DNA of 64,000 nucleotides from Paraburkholderia sp. DHOC27 (GTDB lineage: Bacteria > Pseudomonadota > Gammaproteobacteria > Burkholderiales > Burkholderiaceae): contig NZ_QVQV01000007.1 in NCBI RefSeq assembly GCF_003429005.1, positions 62,001 through 126,000 of the forward strand. The letters run 5' to 3'. Position numbers and translations under genes: made by a program. Shown here in pieces: positions 17,769-25,927 of this stretch (positions within the stretch are counted from its first letter, which is position 1; each line of letters begins with the position of its first letter). The notes below the pieces were generated by a model, which worked only from the letters and a program-made list of their open reading frames with translations, searched no databases and was not told the origin of the DNA.

Positions 17769-18794
17769 TCAGCTCTTGCGGCGCCGCAGGATGTCGGCGT
17801 ACACCGCGAGAATGATGATGAGGCCGGTCACGACGATCTGCCATTCCTGCGCCACCGACATGATGCGCAGGCCGTTGGTCAGCACGCTCATGATGAAGGC
17901 GCCGATGATCGTGCCGAGGATCGTGCCCGATCCGCCGCTCAGCGACGTGCCGCCAATCACCACCGCGGCAATCGCTTCGAGTTCATAGCCCTGGCCGAGC
18001 GCCGGCTGCGCCGAATTCAGACGCGAGGCGATCAGCAGCCCAGCAATGCCGCAGATCGCACCGCCCAGGCTGTAAATGGCAATCTTCCAGCGGTCGACGT
18101 TCACCCCCGAGAGGCGCACCGCTTCTTCGTTGCTGCCCAGCGCGAAGGTGTAACGGCCCAGCGCCGTGCGATTCAACGTGATCGAACTCGCCACCGCGAG
18201 GAAGAACAGGATCAGCACCGCATTCGGAATCGGCAGGCTCGGCACCAGATAACCGATCAGCGAGTCCTGCGAGATCATGTAGAAGTTGTCGGTGTCGGTG
18301 AAGTAGATCGGCTTGTCGGCCGAGACCACCAGCGAGAGCCCTTTGAGCAGCATCATCATGCCGAGGGTCGCGATGAACGGCGGGATTTTCATCTTCGCCG
18401 TGAGCGTGCCCGAAATGCTGCCGCACAGCGCGCCCGTGCCGATCGCCGCCAGCACGCCGATCCACATCGGCAAATGCCAGTACGTGAGGAACACGCCGCA
18501 GATCACCGCCGTGAAGGTCATCAAGGTGCCGACCGACAGATCGATACCGCCGGTGATGATGACGAAGGTACAGGCAATGGCCAGCACGCCGTTGACCGCC
18601 GTTGCCTGCAGAATGCCCAGCATGTTGTCCATCTGCATGAACGAGGGCGAGGCGAAGCTGAAGAAGATCAGCAGCAGGATCAGGCTGCCGAACGCCAGCA
18701 GTTTTTGCAGCGTGGCCGGCGCGAAGATCCGGGCCTTGAGTCCTGAGCGCTGGCCCTTGCTGCCCAGCGCCGACATATCCGTTGGTTGTGTCAT
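17769..18794 (-). CDS. Sugar ABC transporter permease (RbsC-like)
   Basis: This 341-residue inner-membrane permease is of the BPD_transp_2/RbsC family. After a short cytoplasmic start, membrane segments begin near residue 33. The landmarks FVIITGGIDLSVGTLM (near 77-92) and the EAA-like loop GSNEEAVRLSGVNVDRWKI (near 218-236) are the expected ATPase contact region, followed by AAVVIGGTSLSGGSGTILGT. It homodimerises in this family. The gene is 19 bp downstream of the ATPase gene and 82 bp upstream of the binding-protein gene, supporting one operon. Confidence 0.93.
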   Translation of the reverse strand: MTQPTDMSALGSKGQRSGLKARIFAPATLQKLLAFGSLILLLIFFSFASPSFMQMDNMLGILQATAVNGVLAIACTFVIITGGIDLSVGTLMTFTAVICGVFLTYWHLPMWIGVLAAIGTGALCGSISGTLTAKMKIPPFIATLGMMMLLKGLSLVVSADKPIYFTDTDNFYMISQDSLIGYLVPSLPIPNAVLILFFLAVASSITLNRTALGRYTFALGSNEEAVRLSGVNVDRWKIAIYSLGGAICGIAGLLIASRLNSAQPALGQGYELEAIAAVVIGGTSLSGGSGTILGTIIGAFIMSVLTNGLRIMSVAQEWQIVVTGLIIILAVYADILRRRKS

Positions 18795-18813
18795 TTCATG
18801 GCCCTCTGAAGGC

Positions 18814-20325
18814 TCACTCCACTTTCAAGGTTTCGCGCCGCGTCGCGAGGCGCATGATGCTTTCTTGCGAGGCGTCCGCAGCGGCAAGTTCGCCGGTAAT
18901 GCGGCCCTCGCACATCACGACGATGCGGTCGCTCATGCGCAGGATTTCCGGCAGTTCCGAGGAGATCATCACGATTGCCTTGCCCTGCTCGGCAAGCGAG
19001 CGCAGCAGTTTGTAGATCTCGGTCTTGGCGCCCACGTCGATGCCGCGCGTCGGCTCGTCGAAGAACAGCACGTCGCAATCGCGCTCCAGCCATTTGGCGA
19101 TCACGATCTTCTGCTGGTTGCCGCCCGACAGCAGCCGTACCTGCTGCGTCGCGGTCGGCGTGCGAATGGCCAGCAACTTGATGAAGTGCGACGCGGTGCG
19201 GCGAATCTTGCCGCGCCGCAGAAAGAAGTTGAACGACAGGAACTTGCCGAGATTGGACATGACGATGTTCGACTCGACATCCATGCCGGTGGCAAGACCA
19301 TAGCGCTTGCGGTCTTCCGAAAGGTAGCCAATGCCGCGCTTGACGGCGTCGCTCGGCGTCTTGATGCTGGCCTTCACGCCGCGCACGATGATCTCGCCCG
19401 AGTCGACCGGATCGGCGCCGAACACGGCGCGCGCCACTTCGGTACGGCCGGCGCCCATCAGTCCAGCGAAGCCGAGAATCTCGCCTTTGCGCAGCGCAAA
19501 GCTCACGTCGCGCACGAGCGGCCCCGCGTTCAGGTTCTTCACTTCGAGCGCGACTTCGCCGTGCTGCCCATTGCCTTGCGACGAGCCGATGTCGGTGAGC
19601 GTGCGGCCCACCATCATGCCGATGATGGCCTCGACGCTCGTGTCCTGGGCGTTGACGGTAGCGACGTATTCGCCGTCGCGCATCACCGTGACGCGATCGG
19701 CGATCTGCTTGAGCTCATCCATCTTGTGCGAGATGTAGATGATGCCCACGCCACGGCTCTTGAGTTCACGGATGATACGGAACAGCTCGGCGATCTCCGC
19801 GTCGTTGAGCGCCGAAGTGGGTTCGTCCATGATCAGCACGCGCGAATCGAACGACAGCGCCTTGGCGATCTCGACCATCTGCTGCATGGCAACGGTCAGC
19901 GTGCCGACTTCGGCGCGCGGATCGAGATTCACGTGCATGCGGCCGAGGATTTCGCGCGCCTGCGCGTTGAGCTTGTCTTCGTCCAGAAAGAGACCGAGCC
20001 GGCCGCGCGGTTCGCGGCCAATGAAGATGTTCTGCGCGACGCTCAGGTGATTCATCAACTGCAGCTCTTGATGAATGATGCACACGCCGAGCGCCTGCGC
20101 TTCGCCGGGGCTCGTGAATTCCACGGGCTGACCGTCGATCAGGAACTCGCCGGAATCCCGCGTATAGACGCCCGCGAGAATCTTCATCAAGGTCGATTTG
20201 CCGGCGCCGTTCTCGCCCATCAGCGCGTGGACTTCACCCGCGACGAGGTCGAACTGGATTTCGTGAAGTGCCCTCACGCCGGGGAAGCTCTTGCAGAGCC
20301 GTTTAACGGAAATGAGTGAGCTCAT
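18814..20325 (-). CDS. Sugar ABC transporter ATPase, duplicated (RbsA/MglA type)
   Basis: The 503-residue cytoplasmic ATPase has two fused nucleotide-binding domains, as in RbsA, MglA and XylG. The first half has Walker A GENGAGKST (near residue 36-44), a degenerate signature LTVAMQQMVEIAKAL and Walker B RVLIMDEPTSAL. The second half has the degenerate Walker A of this family (GLMGAGRTEVARAVFG) and a proper LSGGNQQKIVIAKWL signature with VLFFDEPTRGIDVGAK. It is the first gene of the importer operon; the 400 bp upstream carry inverted repeats that may be its operator. The ribosome site before 20325 is weak. Confidence 0.94.
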   Translation of the reverse strand: MSSLISVKRLCKSFPGVRALHEIQFDLVAGEVHALMGENGAGKSTLMKILAGVYTRDSGEFLIDGQPVEFTSPGEAQALGVCIIHQELQLMNHLSVAQNIFIGREPRGRLGLFLDEDKLNAQAREILGRMHVNLDPRAEVGTLTVAMQQMVEIAKALSFDSRVLIMDEPTSALNDAEIAELFRIIRELKSRGVGIIYISHKMDELKQIADRVTVMRDGEYVATVNAQDTSVEAIIGMMVGRTLTDIGSSQGNGQHGEVALEVKNLNAGPLVRDVSFALRKGEILGFAGLMGAGRTEVARAVFGADPVDSGEIIVRGVKASIKTPSDAVKRGIGYLSEDRKRYGLATGMDVESNIVMSNLGKFLSFNFFLRRGKIRRTASHFIKLLAIRTPTATQQVRLLSGGNQQKIVIAKWLERDCDVLFFDEPTRGIDVGAKTEIYKLLRSLAEQGKAIVMISSELPEILRMSDRIVVMCEGRITGELAAADASQESIMRLATRRETLKVE

Positions 20326-20724
20326 GGCGCGGATGGAATGGCAATGGCATGGGCGATGCCATTGCCGCCGCGGCTCTCATGACGAGAAGCACACAGATGC
20401 AGCGCCGGGCGGTGCCGGAGATCGCTGTTGAATTTGCAACGAGAAGCTAGATACATGCTTCACGCCCCCCAAATCAATGTGCAGCGATTCTACGACGCTG
20501 CAGGGCAGCGATTCAATTAGGCATACCCTAATATCATAGGTAAACCGTTTCATCGTATATAAACTAGTTGCACAGATTTTTTACGGTTTTGCCCATTTGG
20601 TGGGATCGAACCCCTTGCTGGCTGCCTTTTGGTCCCGGCCTGCCCGTTTGAGTTGTTGTTTTTGGGTAGTCGCTGGGGCTGCTACCCGTGTGGTTGGCTG
20701 CGGCGCTTTATGTCACGCTTTATG
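20326..20724. other. Region upstream of the sugar ABC operon
   Basis: About 400 bp between the SDR stop and the ABC ATPase start. The part near 20510-20570 is AT-rich compared with its surroundings and holds the inverted repeats described separately. The rest, 20571-20724, shows no gene, and a GATCGAACCCC stretch there resembles a tRNA T-arm only superficially. Confidence 0.5.
20516..20553. promoter_or_regulatory. Candidate operator for the sugar ABC operon
   Basis: Overlapping dyads occur here: ATTAGG (20516-20521) with CCTAAT (20527-20532); TACC (20524-20527) with GGTA (20539-20542), 11 bp apart as in many LysR boxes; and GTAAACCGTTTCAT (20540-20553), which resembles a LacI-family half-site pair. 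They lie about 190-240 bp upstream of the ATPase start. The binding protein is not known. Confidence 0.35.
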
Positions 20725-21549
20725 TCATGCGTCCGCGGAATGCGCCACCGCCTTCTGCGCTTCGAGTTCCGCCAGCCGCTTTGCCAGCACCGTGCTGATG
20801 GAGCGGTATGCCGTGCTGCCAAGCGTCAGGCGCAGGCCCGGCTTCTCCGCATCGGCGGCGGCGATCATCGCGTCCACGGTTTTGCCCGCGTCGCCGAGCC
20901 GCTCGAAACCGTTGCGCTCGATCAGACGGCGCACTTCGCCCGCCGGCGTTGCGTCATAGGCGGGCATGGGGTCGGCGCTGACGAGGTTCGAGCGGAAATT
21001 CGTCACCGTGGGACCCGGTTCGACAATCAGAAAGTCGATGCCAAGCGGCGCCACTTCCTGCGCCACGGACTCGACAAAGCCTTCGATCCCCCACTTGGTG
21101 GCGTGATAGAGACTGAAGCCCGGATAGGCGTACTGACCGCCCTCCGACGACACCTGCACGATCCGCCCGCCGCCCTGCACGCGCAGATGCGGCAGCACGG
21201 CACGGATGAACTGGATCGAGCCGACCAGATTGGTGGCGATCTGCCGCTCGATCTGCTCGTCCGAGACTTCCTCGCCCGCGCCGAACAGGCCGTAGCCCGC
21301 GTTGCTGACCACCACGTCGATGCGGCCCATTGCTTCGAACGCCTGAGCAGCGGCGCGGCGCACCGCCTGCGTGTCGGTGACGTCGAGCGTCAGGACATGC
21401 AGCCGCTCGCCATACTGTGCGGACAGATCGTCCAGCGCGCCGTCACGGCGCAGAGTGCCGACCACACGATCGCCGCGCGCCAGCAGCTTTTCGACCAGGA
21501 TCCGGCCAAGTCCCGTGGAGGTGCCGGTGATGAGCCAGGTTTTAGACAT
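20725..21549 (-). CDS. Short-chain dehydrogenase/reductase (SDR)
   Basis: This 274-residue classical SDR is a NAD(P)-dependent oxidoreductase with a Rossmann fold. The cofactor motif TGTSTGLG is at residues 8-15, NAGYG near 87, and the catalytic Ser (VSSEGG) and YHATK (Tyr/Lys) follow near 138-158. The start at 21549 (MSKTWLITG) begins directly at the first beta strand and has CGGGAG upstream. Substrate is unknown. It is divergent from a LysR regulator with a 99-bp gap, the usual arrangement for LysR control of its neighbour. Confidence 0.88.
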   Translation of the reverse strand: MSKTWLITGTSTGLGRILVEKLLARGDRVVGTLRRDGALDDLSAQYGERLHVLTLDVTDTQAVRRAAAQAFEAMGRIDVVVSNAGYGLFGAGEEVSDEQIERQIATNLVGSIQFIRAVLPHLRVQGGGRIVQVSSEGGQYAYPGFSLYHATKWGIEGFVESVAQEVAPLGIDFLIVEPGPTVTNFRSNLVSADPMPAYDATPAGEVRRLIERNGFERLGDAGKTVDAMIAAADAEKPGLRLTLGSTAYRSISTVLAKRLAELEAQKAVAHSADA

Positions 21550-21648
21550 GATTGAATGCTCCCGAAAAGAGTTAAGCCCATTGTAGGAGCGCCTCATTGG
21601 TGCGATAAGCCGGTATAGTTGGCATGCCTTCGTGAAGCGATTTCACCA

Positions 21649-22647
21649 ATGACCCGACCTACGCTTGCCGATCTCACCGCCTTCTCGACGGTGGCCACGC
21701 ATCGCAGTTTCCGGCGCGCCGCCGATGCGCTCGGTGTGTCGCGCTCTGCACTGAGCCACGCCATGCTGGGACTGGAGCGCGACCTCGGCGTGCGGCTGCT
21801 CAATCGCACCACCCGTAGCGTGGCGCCGACCGAGGCGGGCGAAGCGCTGTTGCGGCGGCTCGCTCCGGTATTGAGAGAGCTGGACGCGGCACTCGACACG
21901 GTCGCGGAAACGCGTGGCCATCCCACCGGCACGCTGCGCATCAACGCCAACGAAAGCTCGGCGCGGCTCCTGCTGCGCACGGTGGTGCCGCGCTTCCTCG
22001 CGCGCTATCCGGGCATGGCGCTCGATCTGGTGGCCGAGGGGCGGCTGGTGGATATCGTCGAACAGGGATTCGATGCGGGCGTGCGGCTCGGCGAAGCGTT
22101 GCCGCAGGATATGGTGGCGGTGCGGATTGGCGGCGATCTGCGCTTCGTCGCGGTGGCCGCGCCGTCCTATCTGGCCGGGCACCCGGCCCCGCTCGTGCCC
22201 GAGGATCTCGCGCAGCATCGCTGCATCCGTCATCGTCTGCCGAGCGGCAAGCTATACCGTTGGGAATTCGCGCGACACGGCGAGGAAGTGGTGATCGACG
22301 TGCCCGGCGTGCTGACGCTGGATCGCAACGAATTGATGGTCGACGCGGCGGCGGATGGACTCGGCATCGCCTACGTGCCCGAACCCACCGCGCGTGCCTG
22401 GCTCGCCGACGGCCGGCTCGTCACGGTGCTGGACGACTGGTGCCCGTTCATTGCCGGCCTGCATCTGTACTACCCTGGGCATCGTCATGTGCCAGCCGGC
22501 TTGCGCGCCTTTATCGAGGTGCTGAAAGAGGTGAATGAGGAAGCGGGCGGATCGAGCAACGAGAATGACGAGAGCGACGCGAGCGACCCGAGCGACCCGA
22601 GCGACCCGAGCGACCCGAGCGACGCGAGCGACCCGGGCGCGACGTAG
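21649..22647 (+). CDS. LysR family regulator with repetitive acidic C-terminus
   Basis: The 332-residue regulator has an N-terminal winged HTH (LADLTAFSTVATHRSFRRAA, then LGVSRSALSHAMLGLE near residues 4-60) and a LysR effector domain (about 90-290). It is of the group that often controls a divergent SDR or oxidoreductase; here the SDR at 20725-21549 is the likely target. The C-terminus is unusual: after EVNEEAGGSSNENDE it ends in repeated SDP/SDA tripeptides encoded by seven 9-bp repeats, adding about 25 residues beyond the normal family end. The start at 21649 begins at the HTH; a longer reading adds 10 residues. Confidence 0.9.
   Translation: MTRPTLADLTAFSTVATHRSFRRAADALGVSRSALSHAMLGLERDLGVRLLNRTTRSVAPTEAGEALLRRLAPVLRELDAALDTVAETRGHPTGTLRINANESSARLLLRTVVPRFLARYPGMALDLVAEGRLVDIVEQGFDAGVRLGEALPQDMVAVRIGGDLRFVAVAAPSYLAGHPAPLVPEDLAQHRCIRHRLPSGKLYRWEFARHGEEVVIDVPGVLTLDRNELMVDAAADGLGIAYVPEPTARAWLADGRLVTVLDDWCPFIAGLHLYYPGHRHVPAGLRAFIEVLKEVNEEAGGSSNENDESDASDPSDPSDPSDPSDASDPGAT
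22572..22634 (+). repeat. seven tandem 9-bp repeats inside the LysR gene
   Basis: Unit GAGCGACSC repeats seven times without interruption (third-last base C or G), encoding Ser-Asp-(Pro/Ala). Copy-number change would keep the frame. Confidence 0.93.
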
Positions 22648-22671
22648 CACTCACCACATCGCGCCGCCGCT

Positions 22672-22989
22672 TCAACCCTTGCGCGGACGCCGTTGATTCG
22701 CCCGCAGCGTCTCGATCTCCTCGAGCAGATCGAGCGCGAGCGCGATGCCTGGCGGATTGATCTCGAGGTCCTGGGCGAGATGCCGTGCGGTGCGTACGCG
22801 GCGCAATTCGGTGCCGCGAAAACGCCATTCGTGTGGTCCCGTGCCCTGCGGATCGAAGGCGCCTTCGGCCACCCACAGGGTCACTTCTTCCACCGACGCC
22901 CCGCTCACGCGGCACAGTTCCACCAGCGTGAATTCCACTTCCTCATTGACAATCTGACCTTCCAGCCAGGTCGTGACGGTTTCGTTCAT
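22672..22989 (-). CDS. cbpM: Chaperone modulator CbpM
   Basis: A 105-residue MerR-like helical protein that binds the J-domain of CbpA and inhibits both its co-chaperone and DNA-binding activities in E. coli. The pattern FTLVELCRVSGASVEEVTLWVAEG, then PHEWRFRGTELRRVRTARHLAQDLEINPPGIALALDLLEEI, is characteristic. It begins 9 bp after the cbpA stop, the same order as in E. coli, so the two are translated from one message. Confidence 0.92.
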   Translation of the reverse strand: MNETVTTWLEGQIVNEEVEFTLVELCRVSGASVEEVTLWVAEGAFDPQGTGPHEWRFRGTELRRVRTARHLAQDLEINPPGIALALDLLEEIETLRANQRRPRKG

Positions 22990-22998
22990 GATGCGTGA

Positions 22999-24033
22999 TC
23001 ACCCGTAAAAATGTGCGCGCGGATCGAAATGGAACGCCTGCCGCATCGCGGTATAGGCGGCCGCGGCCTGCTCGGTATCGGCAGGCGGCAAGACGATGCT
23101 CAGGACCACGTACAGGTCGCCCGGCGGATTGCCGGGAATGCCCTTGCCCTTGAGCCGCAGACGCCGTCCCGCGGCCGAGCCCTTCGGCACCGTGATCTCC
23201 ACGACGCCATCTGGCGTCGGCACCTTGACCTGGGCGCCGAGCGCCGCTTCCCACGGCGCGACCGGCACGTCGAGCGAGACGTCGCGGCCGTCGAGCCGGA
23301 AGCGTGGATGGTCCCGGTAAGCGATCTCCAGATAGAGATCGCCCGCCGGCCCGTCGCCAAAACCGGGGCCGCCCTGTCCGGCGAGCCGCAGGTGCTGGCC
23401 AGCCTTCATGCCCTTGGGAACGGTCACGTTGAGGGTGCGCGATTCGAGCTTGACGTGGCCCTCCCCGTCCACCACTGGCATCTGTAGCGTGATGCCGCGT
23501 TGCGCGCCACGGTAGGCGTCCTCCAGATCGAGCACGACCTTGGCGTGGTGATCCTGGCCGGCCATCTGCGCACTGCCCTGGAAGCCGCCCTGAAAGCCGC
23601 CTTGATATCCACCCTGATCGGCGCCTTGATAGAAGCCCTCATGGCCCCCGCCCTGTTGCCCGCCGTACCGTTGATACGCGCCCTGCCGCTGGCCGAACAT
23701 CTGCGCGAAAAAGTCGTCGAGATTCGGGTCGGCCTCGGGGTGTGCCTCGCCGCCGCGTCCACGGAATTCGAAGCCTTCGTCCCAGTTGGGCGGCGGCTGA
23801 AACTCCTGGCCGTTCTGCCATTCGCTGCCCATGCGGTCGTACGCTGCGCGCTTTTCCGGATCTTTTAGCACCTCGTACGCCTCGCCGACTTCCTTGAAGC
23901 GCTCTTCGGTGTCGTCGAGCTTGCTGACGTCCGGATGATATTTGCGTGCGAGCTTGCGATACGCCCGCTTGATGTCGTCCTGGGTCGCGCTGCGCTCGAG
24001 ACCCAGGGTCTCGTAATAGTCCTTGTATTTCAT
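22999..24033 (-). CDS. cbpA: DnaJ-like co-chaperone CbpA
   Basis: This 344-residue DnaJ homologue lacks the zinc-finger region, as CbpA does. The J-domain (5-70) has the HPD motif in ARKYHPDVSK. It is followed by a long Gly/Gln/Phe-rich linker (about 95-165) with repeats such as GGYQGGFQGGFQGS, and then two C-terminal substrate-binding domains (VVLDLEDAYRGAQRG ... LNVTVPKGMKAGQHLRLAGQGGPG). It stimulates DnaK and binds curved DNA in E. coli. The linker is longer than in E. coli CbpA (306 residues total). It precedes cbpM in an operon. Confidence 0.94.
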   Translation of the reverse strand: MKYKDYYETLGLERSATQDDIKRAYRKLARKYHPDVSKLDDTEERFKEVGEAYEVLKDPEKRAAYDRMGSEWQNGQEFQPPPNWDEGFEFRGRGGEAHPEADPNLDDFFAQMFGQRQGAYQRYGGQQGGGHEGFYQGADQGGYQGGFQGGFQGSAQMAGQDHHAKVVLDLEDAYRGAQRGITLQMPVVDGEGHVKLESRTLNVTVPKGMKAGQHLRLAGQGGPGFGDGPAGDLYLEIAYRDHPRFRLDGRDVSLDVPVAPWEAALGAQVKVPTPDGVVEITVPKGSAAGRRLRLKGKGIPGNPPGDLYVVLSIVLPPADTEQAAAAYTAMRQAFHFDPRAHFYG

Positions 24034-24170
24034 ATGAAAGGCAGCCCCTTAAGGATGGGAGATGGCTGTGCATTTCGCATGCATCGCGCGACAACGCCTA
24101 ACGATGCGTGCCGCGCGACGTGATCTGTACTCTATACGAGAACGCCCGCAAACACCTTCAGCGGCGGCCT

Positions 24171-25163
24171 TCACGCGCCGCGAACCGACAGCACCGCGGC
24201 GCCGCTCAGGCGTCCTTCGCGCAGGTCGGCGAGCGCACGGTTGGCGTCGCCGAGCGCATAGGTGCGGGTGTGCAGTTCGAGATGCGTTTCGGCGGCGATG
24301 CGCATGAAGGCGAGACCGTCCTCACGCGTCAGATTGGCCACCGAGACCACGCGCCGCTCGCCCCACAGAAACGCATACGGAAACGACGGAATGTCGCTCA
24401 TGTGGATGCCACCGCACACCACGACGCCACCCTTGGCGACGGCTTTGAGCGCGAGCGGCACCAGTGCGCCGACCGGCGCGAACAGCAGCGCGGCGTCGAG
24501 TTCGTCGGGCGGCGCATCCTCGCTGCTGCCCGCCCACTTCGCGCCCAGCCGCATGGCGAGATGTTGCGCGGCGACGTCGCCCCGGCGTGTGAAGGCGTAC
24601 ACGCTGCGGCCCTGATGACGCGCGACCTGCGCGACGATATGTGCGGCCGCGCCGAAGCCGTAAATGCCGATGCGCTGCGCGTCGCCGGCCATCGCGAGCG
24701 TCCGGTAGCCGATCAGACCCGCGCACAACAGCGGCGCCGCCTCGATGTCCGAATAGTGCGGCGGCAGCGCGAAACAGTAGCGGCTGTCGGCGACGGTTCG
24801 TTCCGCGTAGCCGCCATCGAGGGTATAGCCGGTGAAGCCCGCAGCATCGCAGAGATTCTCCCGCCGGGTCGTGCAGAAACGGCACACGCCGCAGGTGTGC
24901 CCAAGCCACGGCACGCCCACCCGCTCGCCGACCGCGAACCCGCTTACGCCTTCGCCCAGTTCGGCGACCGTACCGACAATCTCGTGACCGGGGATCACCG
25001 GACGTTTGGGATGCGGCAACTCGCCGTCGATCAGATGCAGATCCGTGCGGCACACGCCGCAGGCATGGACGTCGATCAGCAACTGGCCGGCAGCGGGCAC
25101 CGGATCGGGCACCTGCATGTCGCGCAGTTGCAGGACGCTGCTGTCGAACAGCATCGCGCGCAT
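24171..25163 (-). CDS. Zinc-dependent alcohol dehydrogenase
   Basis: This 330-residue medium-chain dehydrogenase has catalytic zinc ligands in CGVCRTDLH and GHEIVG (near residues 36-66) and the structural-zinc cysteines in CGVCRFCTTRRENLC (near 90-105). The cofactor domain has GIYGFGAAAHIVAQVA. The C-terminal part (VSVANLTREDGLAFM) resembles the AdhA/AdhP type acting on simple alcohols or aldehydes. GAGGAG before the ATG at 25163 decides the start over an upstream ATG at 25205. It is probably monocistronic or loosely linked to the DUF1488 gene upstream, 64 bp away. Confidence 0.9.
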   Translation of the reverse strand: MRAMLFDSSVLQLRDMQVPDPVPAAGQLLIDVHACGVCRTDLHLIDGELPHPKRPVIPGHEIVGTVAELGEGVSGFAVGERVGVPWLGHTCGVCRFCTTRRENLCDAAGFTGYTLDGGYAERTVADSRYCFALPPHYSDIEAAPLLCAGLIGYRTLAMAGDAQRIGIYGFGAAAHIVAQVARHQGRSVYAFTRRGDVAAQHLAMRLGAKWAGSSEDAPPDELDAALLFAPVGALVPLALKAVAKGGVVVCGGIHMSDIPSFPYAFLWGERRVVSVANLTREDGLAFMRIAAETHLELHTRTYALGDANRALADLREGRLSGAAVLSVRGA

Positions 25164-25227
25164 GATGGAACTCCTCGAAAGCGGCGGCTGTCCCGGCCGC
25201 TTCACGCCGCTCGCACGCGTGCCCCGC

Positions 25228-25503
25228 TTACTCGGCGAAGCGGAAACAGCCGCTATGCAACAGGACGGGTTTGCCGCCCACCTCCAGCAGCATGCGTTGT
25301 GCCGCGTGTTCGATGGCGCGCCGGTGGGAATCGAAGGCGCTCAGCAAGTCGCCCTCACGCAGGGATTGCGCGCTGAAATGATCCTCCAGCGCCTCGGCCG
25401 TGACCGCGCATTGCACGGGCGCGCCGTCCACCACCGCCGTAAAGGCGACCACGAGATCGCGGGCGCAGTATTCGGGGCTCTCTTGCGGAAAATGAATGTG
25501 CAT
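25228..25503 (-). CDS. DUF1488 family protein
   Basis: A 91-residue soluble protein matching the DUF1488 pattern: MHIHFPQESPEY, a strand VVAFTAVVDGAPVQCAVTAEAL, then HFSAQSLREGDLLSAFDSHRRAIEHAAQRML. No function is known for the family. The start at 25503 gives the typical N-terminus and has GAGGCAGG upstream. Confidence 0.8.
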   Translation of the reverse strand: MHIHFPQESPEYCARDLVVAFTAVVDGAPVQCAVTAEALEDHFSAQSLREGDLLSAFDSHRRAIEHAAQRMLLEVGGKPVLLHSGCFRFAE

Positions 25504-25687
25504 GACGCCTGCCTCACTGAGGATGCTTTCGGGCTGCCGCGTCCCCACACGCGGTGCACGCCTTCTATCAGGATAGTCGACCGCTGCCAGTCCACAAGGG
25601 ATTGCGCGGGGATTGCGCGGGGGCAGGACCGGGCATTGCTACTTCTCAGGCAGAGGTACCCGAACCTTTGACAGCAAGGAGCACGTG

Positions 25688-25867
25688 ATGAGCGAAACCA
25701 AAGAGTCCAAAGAGTCGACGCAACCGGATCTCGAACATCCGAAGCCCGTTACCCATAGCGACAACGAGAAGAGCAAGCTGCCGGAGCGTGATGACGAGGC
25801 CCGCAAGCAGTCGCCCGCAGATCATCCGGGGAAAAAACCCGGTGAAGGCGAGCCGTCGGTGAGCTGA
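25688..25867 (+). CDS. Small hydrophilic hypothetical protein
   Basis: A 59-residue, highly charged, probably disordered protein (MSETKESKESTQPDLEHPKP at the start, then Lys/Glu/Pro-rich to the end). AAGGAG 6-9 nt before the ATG and a terminator right after the stop support a real short transcript. No domain is recognised. Confidence 0.65.
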   Translation: MSETKESKESTQPDLEHPKPVTHSDNEKSKLPERDDEARKQSPADHPGKKPGEGEPSVS

Positions 25868-25872
25868 AGGGT

Positions 25873-25926
25873 CTGGCCTCGCACGCAGCCGGCATTGATC
25901 GCGAGGCCAGCTCGGTTCATTTTTTG
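25873..25926 (+). terminator. Rho-independent terminator of the small gene
   Basis: Arms CTGGCCTCGC (25873-25882) and GCGAGGCCAG (25901-25910) pair perfectly, and a T-rich run (25916-25925) follows. It sits between convergent genes. Confidence 0.75.
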
Positions 25927-25927
25927 T

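Noticed and set aside
20590..20625. tRNA-like T-arm sequence (GATCGAACCCC) downstream of the SDR gene
   Set aside because: The opposite strand reads GGGGTTCGATCCCACCA-like, but the T-stem does not pair over five positions and no acceptor, D or anticodon arms can be found.
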